DNA of 48,055 bases from Cudoniella acicularis. Taxonomy: Eukaryota > Ascomycota > Leotiomycetes > Helotiales > Helotiaceae. Each line of letters starts with the position of its first letter. The first letter of the stretch is position 1. Shown here piece after piece: positions 10,983-21,303 of the stretch. Below the pieces are notes generated by a model. That model had not been told where the DNA came from. It ran no database searches and saw only the letters and a list, made by a program, of their open reading frames with translations. The stretch lies in NCBI GenBank assembly GCA_013054445.1, contig JAAMPI010000245.1:1-48055 (forward strand). The letters are read 5' to 3'. A program made the translations under genes and the position numbers.

Positions 10983-13004
10983 TTAGACGAGAGCACAAAA
11001 ATTGGGGAAAGTGATTGATTGGGTGGTTGATTGTTGATATTCTATTCTTGTGTTGGGAGCTTTGGGGTGGAAAGCATGAAAAGGGAAAAGGGAAAAGGGT
11101 GGATTTTGAAAGCCAAGTGTTGATTGTCTATATCTCGCTTGAAATTGCATCATAAGGCCCGCTTCCATGTGCCAGGCAATATGATAGTGCAATGCCCACA
11201 GCCTGGGGTTATCAGCACGGAATCTGATCAAAGCCCATCCATACGTACTAATGGTGAGTGTATCTCTGAGAATTGGATTTGTCGAGTTCAAAGTAGAATA
11301 AGAACTCCAATTAAAAGCCCCAGCCGGACCGGAGGCCATGATCCAAAATTCGTGACCATGAAAGTGGAAGGGATGAGCGCCTTCGTCTAGACTACTAACT
11401 AGTAAGTCAATAACCTGATATTCAAGAATAGCGATAACAAATTGGGAGCTGCCAAAGGCTGAGCCGAGACCAGCTGCGTCGAACGTGCTATAGTTTTATT
11501 TCAGTCCAGCTACCGCTTGATTCAGTGTCGGGGTTGTCGCAGGTGTCCACGTCGTGGAGTTAACGTAAATTTTGTCCAGAGCATAGGCACCAATTTGAAA
11601 AGAAACGGTAATCACGTAGAGGCTGTCTGCCGAGGGCGCTGCTTCCACGGTAGTTAGTACCAAGCTAGAAAGAGACAAATCTTTGCAAACCAGATCGAGC
11701 GCATTGGACCAGTCCACCGATGCGGTCGGCTCAGATGTGGAATTGGTATATGAAATCAGAGCTCTGATATTTGTATCTAGGGCCGGGTTAGTACCACTGA
11801 AACAATGATCATTCAGCTGCGCTCTCATCCAGTAATTCCCAGAAGTCTGGTTGGTGGTAAGAATTACAGAATATCGCTGAGCCACGTGGATGGGAAGACG
11901 ATGGACAGCCACAGGCAGCACCACAGCTGGATCAGCTTCAATGACCAAGAGGCTGTGATTGCCAACTGAGAATTGAAACTTTCCGAAAGCACCTGTGTTT
12001 ATAAGGCGCAGTCTGTATCGACTATTTTGCGTGACCGAGAAAAATGCCTGCGTGGAGTCGGCAATCGTATCCGCTGTCAGTACCGTAGGAAGAGCAATTG
12101 AAACTACAATGTCAACTTGATTCTAGGGAAAAAGTACAGCAATCATACTAGTTTGTTCCTTGGATAAGACCACTGTGGGGGGTGGGTTTAGTGTTCTCAT
12201 TGCCTGATACAAGATACCCTGGGAATAAAGCCGCACTTGGGTCATGATACTAATCTTGGAGCAAAATCACTTGATCATAGTCGTGAGTCTGTCGAACCTG
12301 CGCCTCTTCAGGAGAATGCACAATAAAGGGGCCGGTAAGACCATCTGTGTATTGTGTTGAGTAGTGGGAGTGGTACCAATATGTCCCAAACTGATTACTG
12401 ACGGTGAAATTATAGACAAAACTTCATCCTGGAGGAATAGGGTACTGCCAATCTATTAGAAATTCATTTTCGTTTTTGGGAACAGTTATAGTAAGTGTTG
12501 TGATATGGCCAAGGCCATTTGAAATAAAAATTCAAAAGACTTACTTGCGTGACGCCTGACGTCCCATCCTTCCAATTAGTTCCATTTTGGTATAACCCAT
12601 GCCAATGCAGAGTAGTTGCGTTGGCCAGTTGGTTCGTAACGCTGACAAGAACTCGATCGCCCTCATTGACACGTCTCAGAGGGGTGGGGAATTTCCCATT
12701 GATCACTAGCATACTTCTATTGACGCCTTGAAAAGTAAGTGGATGACAAAAGACTTGGCAAGCCGCATTACTTACCATCAGGAGCGCCACTGATCTCGCT
12801 GATTGTAAAGTTGTATATCCTCGTGGTTGGAACAGCAGTGATATCCCAATTCATATCCAATGCATACTTGGAAGGATCAAGCAGTAGGGCACTTCCAATT
12901 ATAATGAGAGAAGTCCTGGGGGTCTTTCCAATTTCTGGTGCGGGATCATTTTGTTTCGCATCCTCTGGTATCTGCGCAGTTTCGCTCATCCTTACTGACC
13001 GCAA
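10983..13004 (-). pseudogene. Laccase-type multicopper oxidase, inactivated
   Basis: Minus-strand relic of an ascomycete laccase-like oxidase with all three cupredoxin domains. Copper-ligand motifs are readable in order: HWHG, YWYHSHY, HPFHFHGHEF and HYHIAWHMEAGL. At least three premature stops interrupt clear homology: TGA right after PIPPG, TAG in ILLQD*YHD (normally Trp) and TAA in GLK*NYSTFD (most likely Gln). Two invariant cysteines are replaced by tyrosine: the one before PIPPG, and the type-1 copper ligand in HCHIAWH, here HYH. Most lesions fit CpA-to-TpA change on one strand or the other. Introns of the ancestral gene are still visible (for example the donor GTAAGTAATG after GAPDG). 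Homology fades after MQFQAR near 11125, so the 3' boundary is approximate, and the start is uncertain. A functional product is not expected. Confidence 0.88.
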
Positions 13005-14040
13005 GCCGGGCTGGTTGAAGCGTTGAACAAAAACACCACCCTAAAACCTCTCCGGAAGACGTGTGCGAAATCTCAGCAGTGGGTGATGTTTCGCACATAA
13101 GAAGCATGAAGCTCTGAGACCTATCCCCAAGCTATCCAAGTTCCGACGGCGTAAGGAAAACAAAACAATTACTCCAAGATAGGCAGGCCAGGAGGGTGAA
13201 GAAGCGTTCCAGTTTTCCGTCGACCCCCCGATGAACTATTGAAGGAACCGCAGCGTGGAGAGTTCTAGAACAACACACACTTGGTATGTGCACGGGATCA
13301 TTGGGTCAAGGGGCCTGAAATGCACTGATCTGTGCCTGGAGGATCTTTCTGCGGGCTCATGGATGTTCCTGGCAAATGGCGACAGGCTGTGGCTGAGGTG
13401 AGTCGGAATCGAGGTCTGACGGCACAGGTCCGAATGGCATCAATAAATACGCACAACGTTCTTCAAAGAGATTTCAATCAAGACGTCACTGCCCCACCTC
13501 ACTTTTGCACGTTGTGTCCATATCGATATTGATACTAGAGGTTGTATTTCGTTCCGACGGATTTACATGTAAAGTTAACATATCTTAGCTCACAAGTCAC
13601 TAGAAATAGGTATCAGGACGGTTAAATTCAGCAACCTAAGTGGAGAAAAAATGAAGTGATATGCCGGTCCAGAAGAATCAAAGAAGAGAAAGGAGTTTAG
13701 GAAAACTAAATTTTATTTGAAGAGAGTTATTCCGGGTAACATCGTCATCACCAAGTTAAATGCATGCGCGCAATCATTTATTCATGTTATTTCAGTAAAT
13801 CATCAAGGGTCAGTTTGCACTGATTCCCCCGGCTGCTTGTGTACATGCCTGCACAAGACACAGGTCTTCGGAGCAAACATTTCACTAATCGAATAATGAC
13901 TGATCTATAGAAAAACAAACCTTAATCTTCCTCGACACTCGAGCATTTCTTTCCATTTCCATATAAGATCTGGGTCTACCTTGCTCTGGTTGATACCAAT
14001 TAACCAACGACATCAGGTTCGATAGCTGTCAAGCTTCAAT
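13005..14040. other. Intergenic region without a supported gene
   Basis: About 1.0 kb between the divergent laccase relic and phosphatase relic, so it is probably an old bidirectional promoter. A 66-codon plus-strand frame at 13332 shows no domain. I see no RNA gene or repeat here. Confidence 0.5.
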
Positions 14041-15691
14041 ATGCACTCGTTCAAAACTTTTATGGTCGCCGTGGCTGGCTCTGGTGTCGCTCTCGCCACC
14101 ACCACGGTCTATCCATCGAGGCTTCCTGAGTCGACTATCGAGGCTTCTTTAACCCAGATTGTCGCTACAGAGGCAACGGAAGCGGCACTTTCCCCTGTAT
14201 CTAACGTGAATGGTGCTGCTTTCAATCGTATTGTGCAAATCGTAAGTCCATACACTGTTTTCTCTCCCTCCTGCACTCAAAACCCGTGGGTTTCAAGTCG
14301 CCGTGACCGCACTCCATTGATTTATATCATGGCTCCAAAAGAAGCAAAGCTAACCTCGGCAAATTTTAGTGCCTTGAAAACACCGTGAGATTACTCCATG
14401 ATACTTAAAAAGTGTTTCCACTCACCACCTGCTCAAAAAATAGGATTACTCTGCAGCAGCTGCCGACCCCGACATGCAATGGTTAGCCAGCCACGGCATT
14501 CCCCTCAGCAATTTCTATGCTACCACCTATCCGTCTGAGCCGTAAGCTACAAGAATGATTTGTTGGAAGTCAGCTAATTTTGTCCTTTAGAAACTATGCC
14601 GCGGTTGTTGCTCGTGATAACCTCGGCATGGATAACGATGATTTTAACTATATCCCTAGCAACATTTCAACTCTTGTTGACTTGCTTGATACCAAGGGTA
14701 TCTCTTGGGGAGGGTACCAAGAAGGCCTGCCGTATGCTGGATTCCAAGGCTTCAACTACTCCAGTCAACAAAATTACTCCAATAATTACGTTAGAAAGCA
14801 CAAGTAAGTTTTTTCACCCCTGGGTATCTACAAAAGACTAATGATTATAGCCCACTCATCCTGTTTGATTCTGTCACACAGAGTGCCACCCGTCTTTCGC
14901 TCATCAAGAACTTCACATCCTTCACGTCGGATCTCGCAGCCAAGACTCTACCCCAATGGTCTTTCATCACACCTAACATGACTGATGATGGTCATGATAC
15001 CACGATTGCGTACACTGCAAGCTGGGCCCGCAATTCCTCACACCATTGTTGAACAACACCTACTTCATGAACAACACTCTCGTCGTTCTTACCTTTGACG
15101 AAGATGAGACTTATACCGACCACAACACTGTCTACACTGTCATTCTCGGTGGTGCAATCCTAACATCTTTTCACGGAATAACAGATATCACATTCTACAA
15201 CCATTACAGCATAATGTCTACCGTGGAGCTCAACTAGGGCCTTCCTTCCTGGGACACTTGGACTGCAATACCAACGTCTTGCAGCTCGTTGCCAACAAGA
15301 CGAACTATGCCAATTCAGTCGCCAACATCATAAACCTGTACTTCAGCTCCTCTTACGCTGGACCAGTTTCCGATGCGGAATTCGTACAAGTCTGGCCTGT
15401 ACCGAACACCAACGCCAAGTGCGTTGCTGGAAGCGTGCTCGCCAGCATTGCCCCACGTGGGGCAAGTCTAATGGAACTTACAACTACACCAGTGCGTACC
15501 CATATGACAGTTTGACTGGAGATAACGTTGGTGGATCTGCCAGCACTCCTGTGGCCTCACCCACAGCGTCCGCAACCGCCAGTGCAACTTCAAGCTCGGC
15601 TTCTGCCACAAAGTCTTCCGCCGCCGGAATGAAAGAGGCTAGCATCAGTGCCGTGCGTGTTGGATTCACAGCCCTCTTGATGCTCAACTAA
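14041..15691 (+). pseudogene. Secreted acid phosphatase (phosphoesterase family), frameshifted
   Basis: Homologous throughout to fungal secreted, GPI-tailed acid phosphatases of the phosphoesterase superfamily. Motifs include LENT, TYPSEPNYAA, NYVRKHNPLILFDSV, ITPNMTDDGHD, LTFDEDETYT and a Ser/Ala-rich C-terminus with hydrophobic tail. Ancestral exons are 14041-14241, 14370-14384 (only 15 nt), 14444-14541, 14591-14803 and 14851-15691. In the last exon the frame is lost three times by apparent single-base deletions: near 15032 (before LTPLLNN), near 15250 (within LPS/LGHLDCN) and near 15455 (within IAP/TWGKSNG). A TAG at about 15235 replaces the Trp expected before GLPSLG. Signal peptide and early exons remain open. 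Deletions could be sequencing errors, but the stop is an independent G-to-A change. Called a pseudogene on that balance. Confidence 0.8.
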
Positions 15692-18160
15692 GGTATAAAG
15701 ACGAAGAACGCTAGACTCATCAGATAGAGATTATATATATTGTAATTTCATAAATAGCCTTTAATTTATACCTCTCCCAGCTTCTAACATTTTATCTTTT
15801 CATCGAATAATACCTTTTCCGTTTAAAACCCTATATTCTTATATCCTTAATTACTATAACCTAGTAATTTCATGAAGCGGCACAAACTATAGATATTAAA
15901 ATATAATATTTCGTTATTATACGAAATACTAAGACGTATCCTTTTTTCTGTCGAGCTTTATAAGGATTTATAGGAGAAGATATTGCGCGTATATTTGAAG
16001 ACTGGGAGACTCTTCTCGGTAGGAAGGGAATAGTACGAAAGCCGCTATCTGCGAATCTTCTATTTCGCAAGTATGTCTGTCTTGATATACGCTTGACCTT
16101 CTATATGTTTATAAGTGACTTAGTAAATGCAGTTCCATTTTGAATTATAGAGGATCTAGCTAGTATGACTATATAATAGGCTCTGAGTATATATATTTGG
16201 CCTTTCAGAAAGAAGTCAGGGAGCGTGTTATATATTACGCTAAACTCGATAGGTTTTAATAGAGATAAAATTATAAAGTCTCTGATCTTCCGAAGAAGAA
16301 GGAGTATATATAACTTCTTTAATAAGAGTCGCTAATTTTTAGGCAGATACTAAGAACACTCTTCGGCATCTTAAGATAGTCTAGAATTCTATTTCAGTAT
16401 AAACTATTATTCTCTATTATAAGGAGGAGGCGTTAGTAGGCAAAGAAGTCACGTATAGCAGGAAAAAGATTTAGTATAGAACTAATCTCTGGCCCCGAGG
16501 GGTCTAGAGAAGCCCTCTTTTTATTAGCTATCTNCTACCGACGGGGGTCNNATACNAAGACCTAATNANNATAGAAATTAATAGTATTATCTAATATCTT
16601 ATATTACGTATTAAGTATCCTAGAACTATAATCCTAGATGTTAGAGGTTTGCTATCGACATTATTCCGGATATCCGCCGTTGATCTAAACCACGTGACGG
16701 ACGCCCCCTAATAGGTAAGCGAACTATATTATATTAGAAAATCAATTAATATTAAGAGTCTTGTTTATATAGGCCTAGATCGTAGGTCTTAAGAGTACTT
16801 ATCTATTCTAGGTTATTAAAATAATAAATAAATTAAAAAGTTATTTTTATTTTAAAAGAATATTACGTATCTAATACTAAGCCTATATAATATCTAGTGT
16901 TAGTCTTCGGATAAGAGCTTAAATAGCGACGAAGAAGTTATCTTTTAAAAAAAGGGGTTTTCCCCGATAAATAATATTAGATTAAATATTATTAACTATA
17001 TATTAAATTAATAGAAGACAAATATTGTCACGGAGTTGGTTCACGTGACCTGTTCTACACGTGACGGCGCTAGGCCTAAGCGAGGTTTCGGGCAGAGGTT
17101 AAATACGTGGCAGCTTCTCTCTTCCCCTTCTCTTCTTCGTCGATTATTCTAAGTAATAGAGCACTGTTTACTTTACGTCTGCCTGAGTGCTCTATAACAA
17201 ATATAAATCTAAAAATAGTTTTAGAAAGATCTTTATTAGAGCTAAAATAGAACCTATTCTTAGAAATAAGATAAAGAAAGTATAATTAGGCCTTAAGAGA
17301 GCTAAATAGGTCTATAGATACTAAAATAGCTCTTTAATATATACTTAGGCTTATTTAGCGTTTATTTAGATAATATTAAAGAATACTTATTATTAGTTTA
17401 AGCTTACCTATAGCTTAGGCTAAAGTAGTAGTAGCTCGGGTCTAGAGACAGAAATAGAAAATATTATAAAAATATTTCTATATTAAACTCGCTATTATAA
17501 AACTAAAAATATTTTATTTAATTACGTAGCTAGTCTTTCTTATTGCCGTTTCAAGCCTATAAATCAAGAAGACGTACTAATTAATCCGCTATAGTTTTTA
17601 GAATTTATCTTAAAGCCCTAGGTAATTAAACACTCTTTCTTCGCAAGCTATAAAACTATCGGTATAAAGTACGTCTAATCTTATTTCTGTCTTAATTTCG
17701 AGTCTTCCGTTCCCGTCTAGACGGAAAATGATAATAACCCTTTTTCCGGTTTATTTTCGATTTAAGGAGTTAACGATTTAAAACTAGCGAAAATTACCTT
17801 TATCTCCCTCTATACTTAAGACCTAAAGACATTCTACTAACCTCTTACTATAATTTAATCATTAGGACTTTCTAATATAAGTGATCTAGCGCTTTTACAT
17901 CACGTAGATGCGTTACTAGAGTCGTTTAGGCTCTCTGGTTGGGGTTTTGAAAAGTAGAGGAATATTATTAATACTAAGGAGGTAAATTTTGATTTTCCTG
18001 ATATTAAGGAAACCACAGGAGGAACACTCAGTATCTGCCCACCACTGGACCCCTTTCACAAGTTTTCTCGTCACTACAAATTCAATTAAATACACTTTCC
18101 GTATGATCACAATCTGTGTGTGTAATTGATAGAATGAACCAGTATATAATAGAGCTGCTT
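15692..18160. other. AT-rich RIP-type island (degenerate repeat DNA)
   Basis: About 2.5 kb of very AT-rich DNA, saturated with TA dinucleotides and with stops in every frame. This composition is what repeat-induced point mutation leaves in ascomycete repeats. It contains a solo LTR (17026-17199) and a short patch of ambiguous bases around 16534-16568. Other parts are too mutated for me to name the element, although 17450-17850 has a faint coding texture. No intact gene seen. Confidence 0.75.
17026..17199. repeat. Solo LTR with 5-bp target-site duplication
   Basis: A 174-bp unit beginning TGTCACGGAG and ending TATAACA, that is TG...CA ends. It is flanked on both sides by AATAT (17021-17025 and 17200-17204), a 5-bp target-site duplication. 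A second diverged copy lies at 25802-25978. It contains two CACGTGAC motifs about 20 bp apart. No internal retrotransposon region is attached, so this is what recombination between two LTRs leaves. Confidence 0.85.
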
Positions 18161-20176
18161 TTAATTTCTAGATGGAACTTCTGGCGCTGGCGGTAATTTT
18201 TCGCGCTGGGTAAATATATACGGGGTCCGCTTGCGAGAAGGCCTTTGAGGATCATCCGACTCGTCCGTGTCTACTTCTTTGCTTGAAATATATCCACGCC
18301 CTCTGGGCTTGACTTGGGTCGCTTGGATGTTTCGTCCCCGTTGTATATTCTGGTGTCCCTCTACACCCGGACTAAATATCGGCTGGTCTTCTTTTCCGCC
18401 AAGTCGAACATCGTTCAATAGGTCCCTTGACCCGGCGCTCTGCGCAGTCTTCGAGGAAGAATACCCGGAGTCGGAAATATTGCGGCCGACCGGCTGGTAG
18501 GCATCCGGGATACCTGTGTCATCACGAGGGTCTCGAGACTTCCGGGAATATCTTCCTGGATCTAGCCCACGCAAAGAGGGCGGGCGGGTTTTCTGTCGGC
18601 TAGCTGAGTGACTGAACTCCGGCGGCGGCTCTTGATCGTTGTTGATATAGCCGGCTTCCTGGCTCAAATGAGATGTCGTAGAGTCAGTCGTTGTGGCACT
18701 ATATGAGTCGGAATCCCTATTCCGTGTGCGTCGGTGACGATCGCTAGCACCATAGCCATCAGAGGAAGCCCTATCTTGTACTTCGGGGAGGGGTAAGGGA
18801 TCATTCTCTTTTTCATTCAACTTGGCACGGGACCACAGGTCTGCCACAATCTCTTCCACTTGCTTCCGTAATTCTGGACTGCCCTCAGGACCATAAAGTG
18901 CTTTGGGTCCTGCTTCGATTCTGTTTGCGGTAATACTTTCTAGGCTGCTCCTAGACGATCCGCTGTAGGGCCACCGTCTGCTCTGTCTTCTGCGAGTTTC
19001 AACAAGCTGGGCCAGTTCTTCCAGTATAAAGTCTGGCTCTCTGCTCGTCCTCTCATCCAAAAAGAGTAGACTGTCTTGAATTTGTCGTGCGAGTGCTAAG
19101 ACACTTCCCGTGTCGTATTTCAACCGGGGCCTCCCCAGATCCGATCTTGTGTCGCTGTCTCTAAAGGCCCTGTCTCTCAGTAACTTTTCGTAAAGCTCGG
19201 CTTTCTCGGCTTCAGCTTCGGCTTTGCGCTCATACTGCCGTCGTATCCTCTCAGCCTCCTCCTTCATACATGCCTCCTTACACGCTGCGGCCTCTGCCTG
19301 CTTTCTCTGGGCTTTCTGCCTTTCCTCTCGTTTCTTGGCCAGGCGCTGCTCCATCTTGACCTCGTCCAGCTCTTTCATCAATTAGTCCAATTGGTCGTCA
19401 CGGAGCATAGGCGATACAATTGATGGCGTCGGTTCAGAGGTGTGTATATGTTCGTAGGATGTAGTAGGTCGAGGTTCAAAGGGGTTAGGAGGCCGAGAAT
19501 TAGGGTACACGCTCGGGGGCTGCATTTCCATGGGGTTGAGATAATGGCTCTCTGAGAAGTATCCGGGGAGATGTGAGGGGTCCTCGTTATTGGGGTATGG
19601 ACGTATGGGATGACGGCCTGTTGGATAATAGGAGGGTTGGTGTTGGTTTTGTTTTGAAGATTTGGCCTTTCGTGGCGTTTTAGGTGGCATTTCGATGGTG
19701 ATTTTTGGCAGGCGCGGAGATGGACGGGATGTGTACTGATTCGTACGGTTATTCGTACGTGGGGGACTTGGTGCACTTGGTGGGGAGATAGGACGAGAGA
19801 AAGGGTTGCTATCCGCATCATAATGGAAAACTTGGCCACCAGCGCCCGTCTTATACCCTGAATAAGGCGCACTATTGGTATAAGCATCGGTATAGGCGGA
19901 GACCCCATACCGAGAGCTGTCGAGGTTCTGGGTCGGGCGTTCTCGCCGCCGGTAAGCAGCGTCCGAGTAAACGGCTCCGCGAAACACATCCGGACGTAAC
20001 CTAACATGACCTCGCCCGCTTTCACTTTGCCCTTCGTTATTGACCGCTGAGTCGCTCCAGTTCCCGTCGTCTTCATATTCAGCCTCTCTATAGATGCGTT
20101 GTCGGCTTCCTTGATCTAGAGCTCGTGGGGTTCGGGAGCGCTGGAGATGATGATCTCGCTGGTGTTGCTGAAGCAT
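18161..20176 (-). CDS. Low-complexity coiled-coil protein, interrupted by one in-frame TAA
   Basis: Reading from ATG at 20176 to the stop at 18161, a single frame of 671 sense codons is broken only by TAA at 19384-19382. The N-terminal 264 residues are rich in Pro, Ser, Arg and Tyr. After the TAA a charged helix begins (KELDEVKMEQRLAKKREER, then Glu/Lys/Arg-rich), probably a coiled coil, followed by a Ser/Arg-rich tail ending in Pro-rich sequence. I do not recognise the family. The TAA may be a C-to-T change of a Gln codon (CAA), or it may lie in a 63-nt in-frame intron: a GTATCG donor after ATT, a CTAAT branch-like site, and an AAG acceptor before ATGGAG. If neither holds, only the 264-residue N-terminal product is made. 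The whole lies against the RIP island. Confidence 0.6.
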
Positions 20177-21303
20177 GGTGCACTAATTGCTCATGGAAAC
20201 CTTCCTGAGTATCATTGCATCAGTAGATACTTCTCAGTAGGTGGAGATATAGCTGGGGATGTGGCAGCTGGATGTTCAACATTGATTGATGAGATACGAC
20301 TTTACCTAGTAAACTGGAGATCGTGATGCACAAAAGTTATAAAGAATGCGGGGTTGATAGAGCAATGAATTCGAAACACCTAGATGAGGGGCAGGCAGGG
20401 GCCCAGTGGGACTCGTACTCGGAGTCTACCGTTGACACCACTAAGCATAATATTGTCTGCAGCACTCAGAGCAATCCGTGAGCTAACGAATGCGTCTACC
20501 TCATTAAGCCTCCTACTCCCAGGGCCCACCTGGAAATTATCAAGTTATCAAGCATCTGTCAATTGAACACCGCTCAAACTTCTCCAGGGCCAATTGAGAC
20601 CTGGTATAGGTTACACAAAGTCAACTCAGCCCGACAACTTGCATTCGAAATGCAGAGCTCCATTTCTATAGGAGAAAAGCAGACACACTAAAAGCTATTT
20701 TTTTCTCGGTGAGCCAAAACGAAAGACACGTCATCCTTGCAGATTTACTCAGCCTGCAAATAAGCGTAGAGTTCAATTCGGTAAAGCGGATCGCTCTCCT
20801 ACATCTAATATCGCACCAGTGATATGGAACCCTGTTTTGATATGCATGTAGAAGACCGTTCCAGTAGAATCAACGAGCGTCCACACCTGAAAACTTTGTG
20901 GAAAACCATAGCGAGAAAGTAGTCTCACCGACGGTGCCGTACAAAGTAGCCTGACACTGAGAAAACCCCTCCTTGTTTTGGTTTTTCTATTGGCTGTGTT
21001 CCCAGCCTAAAACCCCCGTAAATCGTTTTCATCAACCAACGCTCTTATATAGTTTGAGGTCTAGCTAACAAAGTTCGGAGCGTGCTCTGGCCGGAGTTGA
21101 CTTCACCTACAGCCTCACTAAATTTCACGATTTCGTTGCTCAAGTTCCCCACTTCACGCCTTTTTAACATAAAATTGCGAAGAGTGTTTGCACCTACTTT
21201 GTAAGACTCAACCTAGGAATAGAGGGGTCATACTAAATCATGCTCGCTACAGTACGAGGCTAAAGCAACTTCAAAATATTTCGAACCCCAACTCCTCTTC
21301 AAA
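20177..21303. other. Intergenic region without a supported gene
   Basis: About 1.1 kb between divergent genes, presumably containing both promoters. A 60-codon frame at 20384 is not convincing. Composition is moderate, without RIP texture, and no RNA gene or repeat is evident. Confidence 0.5.

Noticed and set aside
15870..16070. 66-codon minus-strand frame in the left RIP island
   Set aside because: Likely a fragment of a mutated repeat; too short and degraded to identify.
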